A program made the translations under genes and the position numbers. A stretch of DNA of 64,000 bases from Triangularia verruculosa (lineage: Eukaryota > Ascomycota > Sordariomycetes > Sordariales > Podosporaceae). How positions within the stretch are numbered: the stretch's first letter is position 1; each line of letters begins with the position of its first letter. The notes beneath the pieces were generated by a model that worked only from the letters and a program-made list of their open reading frames with translations, did not search any database and was not told the origin of the DNA. The stretch spans positions 248,001-312,000 of the forward strand of contig MU863888.1 in the NCBI GenBank assembly GCA_033296885.1. Reading direction: 5' to 3'. This document shows positions 1 through 11,214 of this stretch, piece after piece.

Positions 1-843
1 AAACTCGGTATCCGTCACATTATTGCCACAGCCAAGTGGTATTGCGCCGCGAGCGATGATGTACGGAGTTCCATGCGTGCCATCTGCGAATGTTCTTTCC
101 CCCAAGCCAGTACTGTTAAGGGCGATTGCCAGGGGCTCAAAGGCGCCATTCCCCTCAGTAGGGTACTCTGCAAACACCTCGTGGACACTGCAGTTCCAGT
201 TGCTGGCCATGGCATCCGTGAGCGAAGTCATGGACTCGTCCGTTGCGACAATATGTGCCTTGTTCAGGCATGTCAGGTTGCCCCGGACTTTGAAGTCTCC
301 AATCTCCGAAAGAGCCTCAATCGTAGTCGGAGTGGCTTTGCTCTGGTAGTAACATGACAGCGAAAAGTACATGCCGGTACCATTCTTGCCGGCGGAGGCA
401 AGGCTGATGGAATCTCGGATCATGGCCGACGCACCGGCGAGCTTGGACCACTTGGCATGGTAAGATGGGTCCGTCCCGATGAGAACCATGTTGCCTGTTA
501 CAGCCGGCGACCAGACTTTCTTGGTATTGTCCAGGAACTTGATCGTGTTCAAGCTTGTGTTGCATAGGCAGTCTGGGATAATAATAGACTTGTACTTGGC
601 AAAGTCGGCCGTGGTCATGTCGTTCCATTCCTCTTCCGACTTGCAGGCATACGCTTCGGACTTGTCAGTTACGCTCTCGCCAACCGGAACAGCTACCCAC
701 ATACGTGTCAAACCGAGTTTCTTTGCCTCGTCGTATTCGGTGTAGTTCAGCCCATACATGTACGGGAACAGGACGTCTCCCTCGGCCATCACAAGGCCTG
801 CCAAGCTGGCAAGCGCCAACAAAAGACAATGAAAGATGCGCAT
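1..843 (-). CDS. Secreted protein of unknown function (3' end off the window)
   Basis: The minus-strand reading frame is open from an ATG at 843 to the left edge without a stop, so at least 281 residues are encoded and the C-terminus is missing. The first ~20 residues (MRIFHCLLLALASLAGLVMA) form a clear signal peptide: a short basic start, a leucine/alanine core and an A-x-A-like cleavage end. The mature part has several N-glycosylation sequons (NYT, NTS, NGT, NLT, NCS, NST, NVT) and scattered cysteines, which fits an exported or cell-surface protein. A V-L-I-G-T-D-P stretch and a later S-N-W-N-C-S-V-H-E stretch look like a conserved globular domain, but I do not recognise the family. No intron is needed in the visible part. 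The gene call is firm; the function is unknown. Confidence 0.8.
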   Translation of the reverse strand, partial: MRIFHCLLLALASLAGLVMAEGDVLFPYMYGLNYTEYDEAKKLGLTRMWVAVPVGESVTDKSEAYACKSEEEWNDMTTADFAKYKSIIIPDCLCNTSLNTIKFLDNTKKVWSPAVTGNMVLIGTDPSYHAKWSKLAGASAMIRDSISLASAGKNGTGMYFSLSCYYQSKATPTTIEALSEIGDFKVRGNLTCLNKAHIVATDESMTSLTDAMASNWNCSVHEVFAEYPTEGNGAFEPLAIALNSTGLGERTFADGTHGTPYIIARGAIPLGCGNNVTDTEF

Positions 844-3471
844 CGTAGCGGCCTCAGGGGTGATTCAGGGGTAATGAGTGACAAGATCGGGGTATCCCTT
901 GAAGGATACGCCGTCAAACGACTGACTGTAATGATAGACTGCGCTAAGAGTAAAATGAGGATGTTGGAAAAACAAATCCAACAGTCCAGTAAAGCCCGGG
1001 AGTGGGCAGTGACTGCTATTTCAATCCATCGTCACGACGCAAATAGCTGAGATTAGACAGAGTCAAGGTAACCATGATATCGCGGGGCATTCTCGGCCAA
1101 ACGAGAGCATATCCAGAGAATCAGAGCATTCCCTCCGAGACGGTCTTAGGTCCCAGGAAAAGGGTCATCTGTTTAGCTGGGAGAGGGTAGACAAGCGACT
1201 GATGGTGTCTTTGTGGGACAGCCGCGTGTCGGACATTACTCTGGACCCCTTCCCAGTAAGCAAAACAGAGCCAGGGATTATTGACAATATCGGACAACGA
1301 GCTGGGTAGGTAAAGTCATATCCTTGCTAGAGCCTCGGCTGCCGCTGCTGTAGTTGTACTGTAGCTGTGAAAGTGGCTGATCGGCATTGGATCCCTCTGT
1401 GGACAGTGCTTTAGCCTGATGCATATCAACACAGTCTCAGGCACGGTTGGCTGAGATGGTTGCTGGGTGTACTGGGGAATCCTAGTCTCCAAATGCCGGG
1501 TGAGGCTAAGGGTAAGGGGTTCGGGAGCGATATGAGGCTCTTGTACGCTCGTCACTAGGCTTGGCCCGTGTCAACACCTTTTCAGATAGATGGGATGGCA
1601 GGTCGAGCTGAAGCTGCAAGCAATGAGACATGCTAATGCGGCCGTGACACTAGCTTCACCCGAAACACACCACAGTCTGCAGGGCACTTGAGGCGTCTGG
1701 GGGGGCGATCCTGTTGAAGAAAGGGGAGGCGCCCATCTCGCATCGGATCGCGTCGAGTCGGGTCGAGTCCAGTTGAGGGTTGCACAAAGATCTGAGACTG
1801 CAATTCATCACTTCCTCCTGCTTGAACCGAGCTAGTGGGTGGCAATGACCACGGGGATCAGGATTATAAGAACAAGTCTCAATGTTGTTGTGTAAGCTGA
1901 TGGGCTCGGGCTCATGAAGTTATGCGGATGTATCGGTGTCGGGGAGACGGTGTATAAGATTATGGCGATGGCGATGGCGATGACGATGGTGTCGCGACAG
2001 GGCCCTCAGGAATAAGGCCGCCATGTGAGGAATAAGACGTGGTTGTGCAGAATCGCGGTGAGGTAACGTCGCAGTTGCAGTGCCTTATGCAAGATGATTC
2101 CAGAAGTTCCCTTACACAGCATAAGTCGGTCCTCTGCAGGAGTTCGTCGCTGTGACGCACTAAGGTCCCCATCAGGTACCCGCGCGACAGCCGAACTTTG
2201 ATATTTGAATATGAGAGATGGATAAGGTAGTGACGTTGTCGATGTGCATGAAGGTCGGCGAATGGGCCGCCGACCGATGAGGACCTGGACAGCGTGAATG
2301 TCTGAAATGTGGCTGCGGCTGTGATGCGCAACTCTAAGTGGCTGCATATATCGGTCCCAACTGGACGGGAGGGATCTTGGCCAAGGTCGTGATCGGCCCC
2401 CCGCCAGCCAATGACGAGCCGACATGGGCAATTGACCCTCGTGTACTCAGGTAGCATCGTCGTGAGCTCCCCCAACGTCCCACGACATGCATCCTCCAAT
2501 TCGTGTTGGCCAAGCGGATCTTTTTGGCAAGCTTGACGTGCTTCCCGCTGCTGTCACCTTTTCACCTTTCACCTCGTCCTATCTTTTGACCTCATCCTCG
2601 GCCCTATATCGCCCTGCTCAGCCTTGATGTTCCTGCCAAGCCTCCTGTTCCCATCCAGTTCACATCCAGTTCAACAGCCTTCCTGGGACTTCCAAATATC
2701 GCCGCTCACTTCGGCTGCCCTACCAGGATAGCCTGCTAGGGATGACTGGATGCGAAGCATATGCAGTCATCGACTATCCAGACTCTAGCTCGTTTCCATG
2801 CCCTGCCACGGCGGCAACTAGCAATAATGACACCTACGCCTCGCGAAACCCGTACCCTCCCGTCACCTCAACGGTGACCCCCATGCCATTTTGAGGCTTC
2901 GGCGACTCAGCTCGCTCGTGTAGACGCAAATTTCCCCCGTCTCCCACACACAAAGCCGATCGTGATGATCTCGCCAGCACTTTTGACAGCGCAAGCTGTC
3001 CAATGGCCATGTCCGAGCTGACCGGACCTTCTCGAGGATGGTGTGTCGAGACATCGATAGGTTTCTGGGAGCGCCACCGGAAAGACTCCCGTTGTCATCC
3101 CGCGTCCGCCCAGCTTCGACAAACAGGTTCATCCGTCACCGTCGAGGAGCCTCCAGGAGGATCCAAGAACTCTGCAGGATGGGGTATTTGCAATGCTTGG
3201 GAAGCAGGGTAACCGGCACACCATGGACACCAGGGGCGGGACGGTCCGGGCCTGGAGTTGCTGGCTTTGGGATAGATATAAAGCCAGTCTCAGTCAGCAG
3301 TTTAGATGGATGAGTACCTACCTGCTGTGTCAGTGCCTTTTCTGTCTGAACATTGATACCGATCACTTTGAAACTCCCCCACCCAACAAAAACGTATAGC
3401 TATTGCACGCGTTTTCTCTATCTTTTGCGTGAAAATAGACACAACAACAACAACCCAACAAAAACGTAGAA
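844..3471. other. Gene-poor intergenic stretch (2.6 kb)
   Basis: No convincing gene was found. Open frames here (for example a minus-strand frame at 1960-2499) show no codon bias, no domain and no splice-supported extension. A short GATGGC hexanucleotide tract lies at about 1963-1990. The right end before 3472 (CAACAACAACAACCCAACAAAAACGTAGA) is the A/C-rich leader of the next gene. The divergent neighbours mean promoters lie at both ends. Confidence 0.5.
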
Positions 3472-4786
3472 ATGGGCCAACAAACATCCCGCCCTGTCTT
3501 TGACAGCAAACTGACCAAAAGCCATGTCGAACACGCCTTGATTCAACAAGACGGACGCCATAACGACATCCCTACGGTATTTGCCTCCCGCACTTGCTCC
3601 CATGATCACTAAACGCTAACCTGGCCTCTCTTAGGTCCTTGCCACCCTTCTGTTCCTTGATGCTTCTCCGGAGATGCTGAAACACGCCTACCGGTCTCGT
3701 AAAGACAGCCTCCACACCTGGGCTCCATCCCCGGGAAGCAGTAAGCCTTTCACTTTATCCCTCCTTTCAAGTAGGTAATTTCACTAACGAGATCCAGTCA
3801 CCGACGAAGCGACCAAAACCGCCCTCCTAGGCGACAAACGCTTCCAGCGCGCCTTCATGACCTACTTCTCCCTGCTCAACAACCAGTACAACTCCAACTC
3901 CCTCACCCTCGCCCACTCCCAGCTCTTCACCGGTCCCAAACCCCTCGTCTATGGGTTATTCTCCTCCCTCGGCCTCCCCCTCACCTTCCTCTCCGACGGC
4001 ATCGAGCTCCGCTCCGCCATCCTCGTCGCCCAATCCCTCACCATCAGCGCAGTCGACTGGACGAACCCCATCTTCGACCTCCTAACCTCCCCCCAACTAG
4101 CCCGCCCTGCCTCGGAGCTTTTGTCGCCAGAGGAGCTGCTCCGGCGAGTAGCCTACGACGGCCGGTTCAGCGGGGTGATGAAGAGCGGACCGGGGTACCA
4201 CAACATATCCCAGATCTTCTCCAACCCCTCGGCCCGCACGGCGGTGATTGAATATATCCAGCAGCTCGACTGCCGGAACATTGGACTTTTGCTCCCCCAA
4301 CTCGCCTCTTTGTCTGTTTTGCTGTTGACAGCTACGCACAAGCCGACTGCCCCGGCGTTTGATTTCTACCTAGCTCACCTCGTCACGGCGGTGAACTCCC
4401 TCCGGATCATCCTGGGAATCCTCGATCAAGGCACCCATCGGATTGTAGCCGTTCGCGGGGTTTGGTTACTGTTTGTGTTGGTCTACGTCACGCAGCTGAG
4501 GCCGGTGGTGGATGGGGAACTGCTACATGGGATTGAGCTACAGGGGGGTCACGACTGGCAGGGAATTTACGAGTTGTTTTGCGGTGAGGGGATAGCGAAT
4601 GGGGGGAGGTTTGGGAATGGCCCGTTTCTGAGGGTGATGAGGACGTTGTGGGAGCTGGGGCAGGAGTATGATGGGGTGGGTGGGGGGATGTGTTTGAAGG
4701 CGGCGTGGAAGATGATTGGGTATTGGGGGGGTTGGACGGGGTTGGGGGGGGATAGTAGGGAGGTGGGGTTGAATATTAGACTGTAA
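3472..4786 (+). CDS. Questin oxidase-like protein (DUF4243 family)
   Basis: Three exons, 3472-3576, 3635-3740 and 3798-4786, give 399 residues. Both introns have GT..AG ends and CTAAC branch sites, and the phases match. The protein follows the questin-oxidase-like layout: an N-terminal L-x-F-L-D-A-S-P-E-M-L-K-H-A-Y segment, G-D-K-R-F-Q-R-A-F-M-T-Y-F, a helical block ending L-T-I-S-A-V-D-W, the motif F-D-F-Y-L-A-H-L-V-T-A-V-N-S near residue 255, and the late R-x-x-W-L-L-F-V-L-V-Y segment. Family members characterised in Aspergillus open the anthraquinone ring of questin in geodin-type pathways, but most fungal paralogues have no known substrate. No polyketide synthase or other pathway gene is nearby, so the substrate cannot be inferred. 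The last 250 bases are strikingly G-rich while the start is C-rich. Confidence 0.85.
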
Positions 4787-7677
4787 GGGAGGGGGGACGG
4801 CGAGTTGGGCGTGTTATCTGATCGGTTTGAGTAATGGATGGTGATGAGAGGGGAAGAGTTAGAGGAGCGGTGAGATTGATGGAGATGCTGGGAGGGGGAG
4901 GGCGTGAAAAGCGTGTACGATGCGGTTCTGGGTCTAGACTTTGATCAGCTAGCAGGCTAGCGATCACCAGACACCAGCTGAGAAGAGTTACTGAGTGAGC
5001 AATATCTTACCTCTGCCGTCATCAACACCAAGCAAAACCGCCACTGCCAGGCAGTGAAGCAATTTACGTACGTATATACAACAACACCAGGGGTTACGGA
5101 CATGCATGGATCTGGGATCTGGGACCGGACTGTTGGATCAGGAGTGTACTTTATGTAGTGTAAGTTACAAAAGCTATGTACCATTTTGTGTGTGTTTTTT
5201 TCTCATTCGATGGTTTACGAACAACAACGGAAAGGCCGTGATAGGTGTGCTCGGTTGCGGTTTGGTGGGTGAGATAGGGGCAAAAAAGGGGGCTTGGGAT
5301 ATGGACTTGGTAATATAAAGTAGGATTCTGGGGAGGATAGAGCGGTTGGAGTGAGTAAGCCCTCTGCATTAGAGTCGGTTGGAATTCTCTGATAGTCAGT
5401 GAGGTTCCGTGAGCGGGAGCGAAGCACACACGAGGCTGGAAGATGGGTGTTGCTGTATGCAGGGGACGAGGCTGATGTGACTGTACTTGTAACATGACTT
5501 ATACCTTTCATGAAAAAGGGCAGGCGGTAGAATGATGGTGGGGTGGGAGGCAAGGTACTTTCCTCCTTGTCATCGTCATGTTTTGCAGTAGCTCGCAAGA
5601 TCTACCTCTTTGCTCTTGACGTATTCTCTTGGCTAATAAACTAGAGACGGTCTTCATATTTGTAACTACAATTTCTAAGCTCTACCGTAAGCACTTACTC
5701 CCCTGCCTGCTAAACTCTTCTTGGTCAGAGTGTAGCTAAGATCGACAATGGCCTGGGAATGGTTGTGCGAGGAAAATAGTGGGTGGGTGACGTGACAGCG
5801 AGAGCTGCATTGCATTGCATTGCCGAGCCGTTGTGAGACTAGGTAGGTAGACTGTCAAATGGCGGGTGGGCGGGCCGGAACGAATGTGCTGACAAACGTG
5901 TTGATTATTTTGTCAGGTATCTGGAAAGTTAGGTAAGGGGTTTGGAAAAGCTTAGGTAGACAGCAACATTGAGGATGAATCGTGAACATAGGTAGTATGG
6001 CTATTGGCGACGATGTCCGCAGCAATGATTCAACAAAAAGCCGAAGTGTTGCCAATTGAACTGATTACCATGCATGCCTCAGCCATTCATTCATATCTAC
6101 CTAGAATAGCCCCATGAGCCACACCTCGTAAGGAAGATTAACTATGCAAACTAGCATTGCTGAATTGTCACTACATGAAAAAGTGTCACAAGATACACCA
6201 AAAGGTGGCTGGCAGGCAGTCTACCTAGGTATGCACCTTCACAAGATCAATAGGTATCGAGAAACATCGAATAGACCTCAAAGTCAGTGAAGAGAGCTGG
6301 AAACTGTCATCAAAAGAATAACCAGTGTATCAACAGGACTCATCAGACAGTCATCCACTCAACCCTACCGTTCAGTAAAATCTTATTTCTATCTTAAACC
6401 GCTGGTTGAGTCATTTAACGTTCTCAATATCTCCTGCTTTTCCTAACGAATAGGCGTTTTTTTCTCGCTCATCTTACTACCGTGCCCATCAAAGTGGTAC
6501 ATTCGGACAGTGTTCCGTCTAGGTATTAATGAGAGATCTCTGCTAGGTTCAACGGTATATTATAGCCAAACGAAGATACACTTACAAGAAGCCTTTTCCA
6601 TCTACACAATTTCCATCTATCGCATACCCCTAGCTTCTGTCGCCGATATTGTTGGCGGTGGAGCGTTGGAGATGGCCGGCAGGGGTGGTGAGGCGGACGT
6701 TGTGCGGCTGAACAGCTGACAGCCCTACGGGTGTCAGCAGGGTGGAGTGTCAGCGGCTGTTGGAGGCGGCCCGTGCATCCCCGTCAACGGTGGAGCCGCG
6801 TGCCAGGTTGAGGTTCTGGGCCTTGAGCTGTCGCCTCCCAAAGCTTCAGGGTTGGTGGTGCTGTGGTTTTGTCCGAGTGTCTCTCTCGGTTGTCGAAGCC
6901 GGGGACAATGGCGGTTCTGGCTCTGATTGAGTGCCAGACCGTTCCAAGGGTAACTGTTGCCGAGACAGCGAAGATTCCGGTGCCTGAGTCGGATGTTAGG
7001 TGCTGGGTTCTCACTGCGAGAATTCAGTGTCCAGACAAGGCTTCTGTAAAAGACTGCACCTTTTGGGGGGCAGAGAGAGGGTTGGCGGTGGTGGTGCGGT
7101 GGTGGCAGTTGGGCGTAGTGGGGCGGGCCGGGCCTGAATCAGCAACTAAAAAAGTGGTAAAAAAAATGATCACAATGCTGTGGGCACTCCCCTTTCCTCC
7201 CCTTCCTTCCCCAGCCCATCTCCTCTCGGTGTCCAGCACACACACACACGCACCGCCTTCGCCAACCTTCCCCTAGGGTGCTTCTCTTCTTCTTCTTTCG
7301 CCGTCTCCTCTGCCTCCCCCAATCGACGGTCGGTTTTTTTACTTTCATTGCATCTCAGCTCCAGCTCCGACCTTCACCGTCGCGTGTTCGTGCTGCTGCC
7401 CTGCAACAAACCTGAATCCCGAGTGCCGCCTCCCTGCCCGAGCCACTCGTCCCGCTTTTTTTCTTCAGCAAAGGCCTGTCGTCAATCTGTCCAACCAAGC
7501 CTCTCGATCGCCTTTGTGACAAGAAAAAACAACCGCTGCGTGACTATCCTCGGCCTCCCCCTCTGCGCATCAATCCTCCACCGGGAACATCATCCTCAGG
7601 AACGCCCAAAACCCGAAAGAAAACGCCCCCTCCTCCCCCGAAACCTACATCGCGACCATCTGTGACTTTCACTAGTC
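4787..7677. other. Intergenic region and eIF2A leader (2.9 kb)
   Basis: No supported gene. Contents: a GCATT pentamer repeated near 5811-5822, scattered TAGGTA/CCTAGGTA motifs (5841, 5951, 6221), a CA run at about 7231-7245 and strongly pyrimidine-rich sequence from 7180 to 7677. The last is probably promoter and 5' leader of the eIF2A gene. An ATG at 7166 opens a 36-codon frame closing at 7276 that could be an upstream ORF if the transcript starts that far out; the transcription start is not visible. Confidence 0.45.
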
Positions 7678-9804
7678 ATGGCCAGTCCTTTGCAGTTTGC
7701 CTACCGAACCCAGACGGCCATTGGCGTCTATGACGCCGCGCCTGTCTACGAAGCCCTCCCTGGGTTCGTCCAGCCCCAAGGGAACCTCCGGTGTTGTGTC
7801 TATTCGCCATGTGGCCGCTACTTTGCCTACGCCGCTAACGATGGCATCTCGGTCGTCGACGCCTCGGTCGGCCACGTCCTGACCAGCATCGCTCTCCCTC
7901 TGGTTTACGAGATCAGCTTCTCCCCAGGCGGCACCTACATGAGCACATGGGAGCGCCCGGCCAAGGACGAGAACGGAGACGCCACCAAGAATGTCAAGGT
8001 CTGGCGCACCATTGAGGACGTCGAAGAAGGCCAAGAAAAGCAGCCGCTGGGCAAGTTTGTTCACAAGAACATGTCGGGCTGGAACCTGCAGTACACGGCC
8101 GATGAGAAGTTCTGCGCCCGTCTGGTCACCAACGAGGTTCAGTTCTACAACAGCAATGACCTCACCGCGCCCTGGAACCGTCTGCGCGTTGAGGGTGTCA
8201 CCGATTTTGCCATCGCCCCTGGGAAGAGCCAGAACGTGGCCGTGTTTGTGCCCGAGCGCAAGGTATGTCCCAACATCTGTTTCTCCTCTACTTTGGACAG
8301 GTTGGCGCTAACTATTCCTCTACAGGGTCAACCGGCCGCCGTCAAGGTCTACAACGTTCCCCAGTTCAACAGCCCGATCTCGCAAAAGACTTTCTTCAAG
8401 GGCGACAAGGTCCAGCTCAAGTGGAACGCGCTGGGCACCAACCTGATTGTGCTGGCACAAACAGAAGTGGACAAGTCCAACAAGAGTTACTATGGAGAGA
8501 CCAACATGTATCTCCTCAGTGCCAACGGCTCTTTTGACGCCAGGATCACCCTGGACAAGGAAGGCCCCATCCATGATGTGTCGTGGTCCCCCAACTCGAA
8601 GGAGTTTGGTGTCATCTACGGCTACATGCCCGCCAAGACCACCATCTTCAACCACCGGGCCGTGCCTACCCACTCCTTCCCTCTGGGACCGCGCAATACC
8701 ATCATTTTCTCGCCCACTGGCCGCTTCGCCCTCGTTGCCGGTTTCGGCAACTTGGCTGGCCAGATTGATGTGTACGATCTCGAGAAGGACAACCGCAAGG
8801 TGTGCACCATTGAGAGCGGCAACCCCAGTGTTTGCCAATGGAGCCCTGACAGCCGCTACATCATGACGGCCACCACTTCGCCGCGTCTCCGCGTGGACAA
8901 TGGTGTCAAGCTCTGGCACGTTGGTGGTGGCATCATGTACAATGAGGATTTCAACGAGTTGTACAACGTCATGTGGCGTCCTGTGGCTGCGGATGCCCTT
9001 CCGGCCGGGGACCCCCTGCATCCTGTGCCGACTCCTCACCCATCTGCTCTGAAATATTTGGGCACGGTGAAGACACCTTCCAAGCCCGTGGGCGCCTATC
9101 GTCCCCCTGGTGCCCGTGGCTCGTCCACCCCGCTTCACTTCAAGCGTGAGGACGAGGGCGGCGCGGCACACACCGTTAGCAACGGCGTGCCCCAGGTCGG
9201 ACCCAACGGCTTCGGTCGTCCCCGCAACCAAATTCCCGGCGCCGAGTTCACCAAGCCCGCCGGCATCCCCGGTGCTGTCGCCGCCGATGGCAGCGAACTT
9301 TCCAAGACGGCCGCCAAGAACAAGAAGAAGCGCAACAAGAAGGCCAAGGAGGGTGAGGGCAACGATGGCCCCAGCACCGAAGGTGGTCTTGCGCCTCCAC
9401 CTCGCGAGCATGGCGGTTCCCCTGGTGAGGGCCGCAGCCCCGAACGCCGTAACCAGGGTCAGGGCCAGAACTCTCAGCACCGCAGCCAGTCGCGCAACAA
9501 CTTCAACGGTCGCAACCGTAGTAACCGTGACCGCTCCCAGAGCCGTCCTGGCCATTTCGGACGGTCTCAGCAGCAGCAGCCCCAGGGAGGTTCCCCTCTC
9601 GGCGGCGGCGGCGATGGTGCTATGACCGCTGCGCAAAGCGCCAACGCCAAGAAGATTCGCAGCTTGCAGAAGAAGATCCGGGCGATTGAGGATCTGGAGA
9701 TGAGGCATGCTGGTGGTGAGAAGTTGGAGGATACGCAGGTGAAGAAGATTGCTACCAAGCCATCTGTCATGAAGGAGCTTGAGGCGTTGGAGAGGGAGCA
9801 GTAG
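7678..9804 (+). CDS. Eukaryotic translation initiation factor 2A
   Basis: Exons 7678-8262 and 8326-9804 encode 687 residues. eIF2A is a cytosolic WD-type beta-propeller protein that can deliver initiator tRNA to the 40S subunit independently of eIF2 GTP control. The N-terminal ~430 residues carry the propeller (for example Y-S-P-C-G-R-Y-F-A-Y, S-F-S-P-G-G-T-Y, W-S-P-N-S-K-E-F, F-S-P-T-G-R-F, W-S-P-D-S-R-Y). A linker with Y-R-P-P-G-A-R-G follows, then a basic KKKRNKK stretch, an R/S/N/Q-rich low-complexity region and a C-terminal coiled helix (K-K-I-R-S-L-Q-K-K-I-R-A-I-E-D-L) typical of the family. The intron 8263-8325 has a GTATGT donor, a GCTAACT branch and a TACAG acceptor but is 63 nt and stop-free, so an unspliced reading gives 708 residues. 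Splicing restores propeller spacing, so I prefer it. The ATG at 7678 follows a long pyrimidine-rich leader. Confidence 0.95.
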   Translation: MASPLQFAYRTQTAIGVYDAAPVYEALPGFVQPQGNLRCCVYSPCGRYFAYAANDGISVVDASVGHVLTSIALPLVYEISFSPGGTYMSTWERPAKDENGDATKNVKVWRTIEDVEEGQEKQPLGKFVHKNMSGWNLQYTADEKFCARLVTNEVQFYNSNDLTAPWNRLRVEGVTDFAIAPGKSQNVAVFVPERKVCPNICFSSTLDRLALTIPLQGQPAAVKVYNVPQFNSPISQKTFFKGDKVQLKWNALGTNLIVLAQTEVDKSNKSYYGETNMYLLSANGSFDARITLDKEGPIHDVSWSPNSKEFGVIYGYMPAKTTIFNHRAVPTHSFPLGPRNTIIFSPTGRFALVAGFGNLAGQIDVYDLEKDNRKVCTIESGNPSVCQWSPDSRYIMTATTSPRLRVDNGVKLWHVGGGIMYNEDFNELYNVMWRPVAADALPAGDPLHPVPTPHPSALKYLGTVKTPSKPVGAYRPPGARGSSTPLHFKREDEGGAAHTVSNGVPQVGPNGFGRPRNQIPGAEFTKPAGIPGAVAADGSELSKTAAKNKKKRNKKAKEGEGNDGPSTEGGLAPPPREHGGSPGEGRSPERRNQGQGQNSQHRSQSRNNFNGRNRSNRDRSQSRPGHFGRSQQQQPQGGSPLGGGGDGAMTAAQSANAKKIRSLQKKIRAIEDLEMRHAGGEKLEDTQVKKIATKPSVMKELEALEREQ
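8263..8325 (+). other. Stop-free, frame-preserving intron of eIF2A
   Basis: The donor GTATGT, branch-like GCTAACT at about 8307 and acceptor TACAG are all consensus. The length of 63 nt and absence of stops mean retention would insert 21 residues without breaking the frame. The inserted peptide interrupts the join between two conserved propeller segments. Confidence 0.85.
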
Positions 9805-11214
9805 AGAGGGCGGGACGGATGGGAAAAAAACAGCACGGCGTGAAGTTGTGTATTTTTTGCTGAAGTCTAGCTTGTTTCTTTGCTACGCGCTTCTGGACAG
9901 CAAATTGAGACTCGAGTGTTTACGAACCTACCTTCCTGGATATCCAAGAGCTAGGAGTGAACCTGAAGGGGGAAAAGAGGAGGATACAAGGAATATAGTG
10001 ACGAAAAAAAATGAAAATGAAGAGCTGCTACCAACGAAAGTCGGCAGACGAGTAGGGAGTAGCGGTAGGAATGAATTGATAAGTGCCAGCTTTTTTCTTT
10101 GCAATGAGTGATTTACTACCCCACGGGGCATGTGAAGGCCTACCCCGGATATTTCCAGGCCAGGGGTCCTAAAAGCTGGGGGAGGGGGTGGACGGGTAGG
10201 GAAAGGGCGGGGTAGGTAGGCTAGGGCTGAGATGGGGAAAGCGTTGTGCTTGTGCAAGCCACTCCCGTCTCTTATTGAGATGGGGCTGTTGGCGACTTAC
10301 ACATACCTTACCGACAGGTTGACGACTTCCCCCTCAAGGACAACTGAATATGGACGTCCAAGTGAGCAAGCATACAAGTGCATCGAGTATCGAAGTACTG
10401 GCTTTGCCCTCTTCTGGTTGCGGATACGCGTGGTATGATGGTTCAGGTAGGCAGTTGGCCAGTAGGTAGGCAGGGGGATCGGCACACGACCTTCCCAAGT
10501 TCTAGGTTGCACCACTTCTTCTCGCTGCATATCTGCTGTCCTACCTAGCACTCAGAATGGTTCTCGGGAATATCGGGCGATAGAATCGCGAGCTTCCTAA
10601 CCACCCTCGCCCACAGGTCGTCCGTCACTTGCAGCTGTCCTCTGAGTTAAGAGCCAATATTCAAGTTGTTACCATGACGGTGAAGACACACCTCAAAGTA
10701 CCGGTATTAACCGACGAGTAAAGGAAAGAAGCGAGATGTATGTACATAAGACGGCTCGGGCCATGTGTTTTAACGGTTCCTACCACGTTGTGACGGAGGA
10801 TATGTCGGCAGTGTCCCTACCTATTTTTCCGTCCACAGATGAGCTTTCCCAGCCGGCTGTCAAGCTTGCTGTTCTGCCGGGATTGGTTATTGATCAACCA
10901 CAGCGACAACCTTTTTACTTTCCCATGGCACCCTACCAGAGATCAACTTATTTATTGCAAGATGTGGACATTGATACGGTACAGGATTCACCCGGCAGGC
11001 AGGTAGAATTGATGAACCGACGTTCGAATGAGGGGGTAAGGGGTCTCGGAAGAGGAGAGAGTGGTGGTTTATCTACCTCTTTCCCCCCCGCATCCTATTC
11101 TCAAGCCATACTTTACCCTAGGTCTTCAGACTTCTCCTTTCAAAGCCATCACAACCCAAGGGAGACACCAACCCTCTAAGCAAACACCAAACCCCCCCCC
11201 CCCCCAAAAAAAAA
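9805..11214. other. Intergenic region (1.4 kb)
   Basis: Holds the 3' end of eIF2A and the promoter of the sugar transporter. TAGGTAGG-type tracts occur near 10211, 10446 and 10471. It ends with a run of 14 C (11192-11205) joined to 10 A whose last A is the start-codon A. The frame open at 10736-11179 shows no recognisable protein. Confidence 0.45.
11192..11214. repeat. C14A9 tract immediately before the MFS start codon
   Basis: Fourteen C followed by nine A run directly into the ATG of the sugar transporter (its A is the tenth). It is the only such tract touching a start codon in the window. Confidence 0.9.

Noticed and set aside
1960..2499. 179-codon minus-strand frame
   Set aside because: Ends in a translated GATGGC repeat; composition is random and no neighbouring exon can be joined.
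8320..9708. 462-codon minus-strand frame opposite eIF2A
   Set aside because: Same cause: an antisense shadow of biased codons, with repetitive composition and no recognisable protein.
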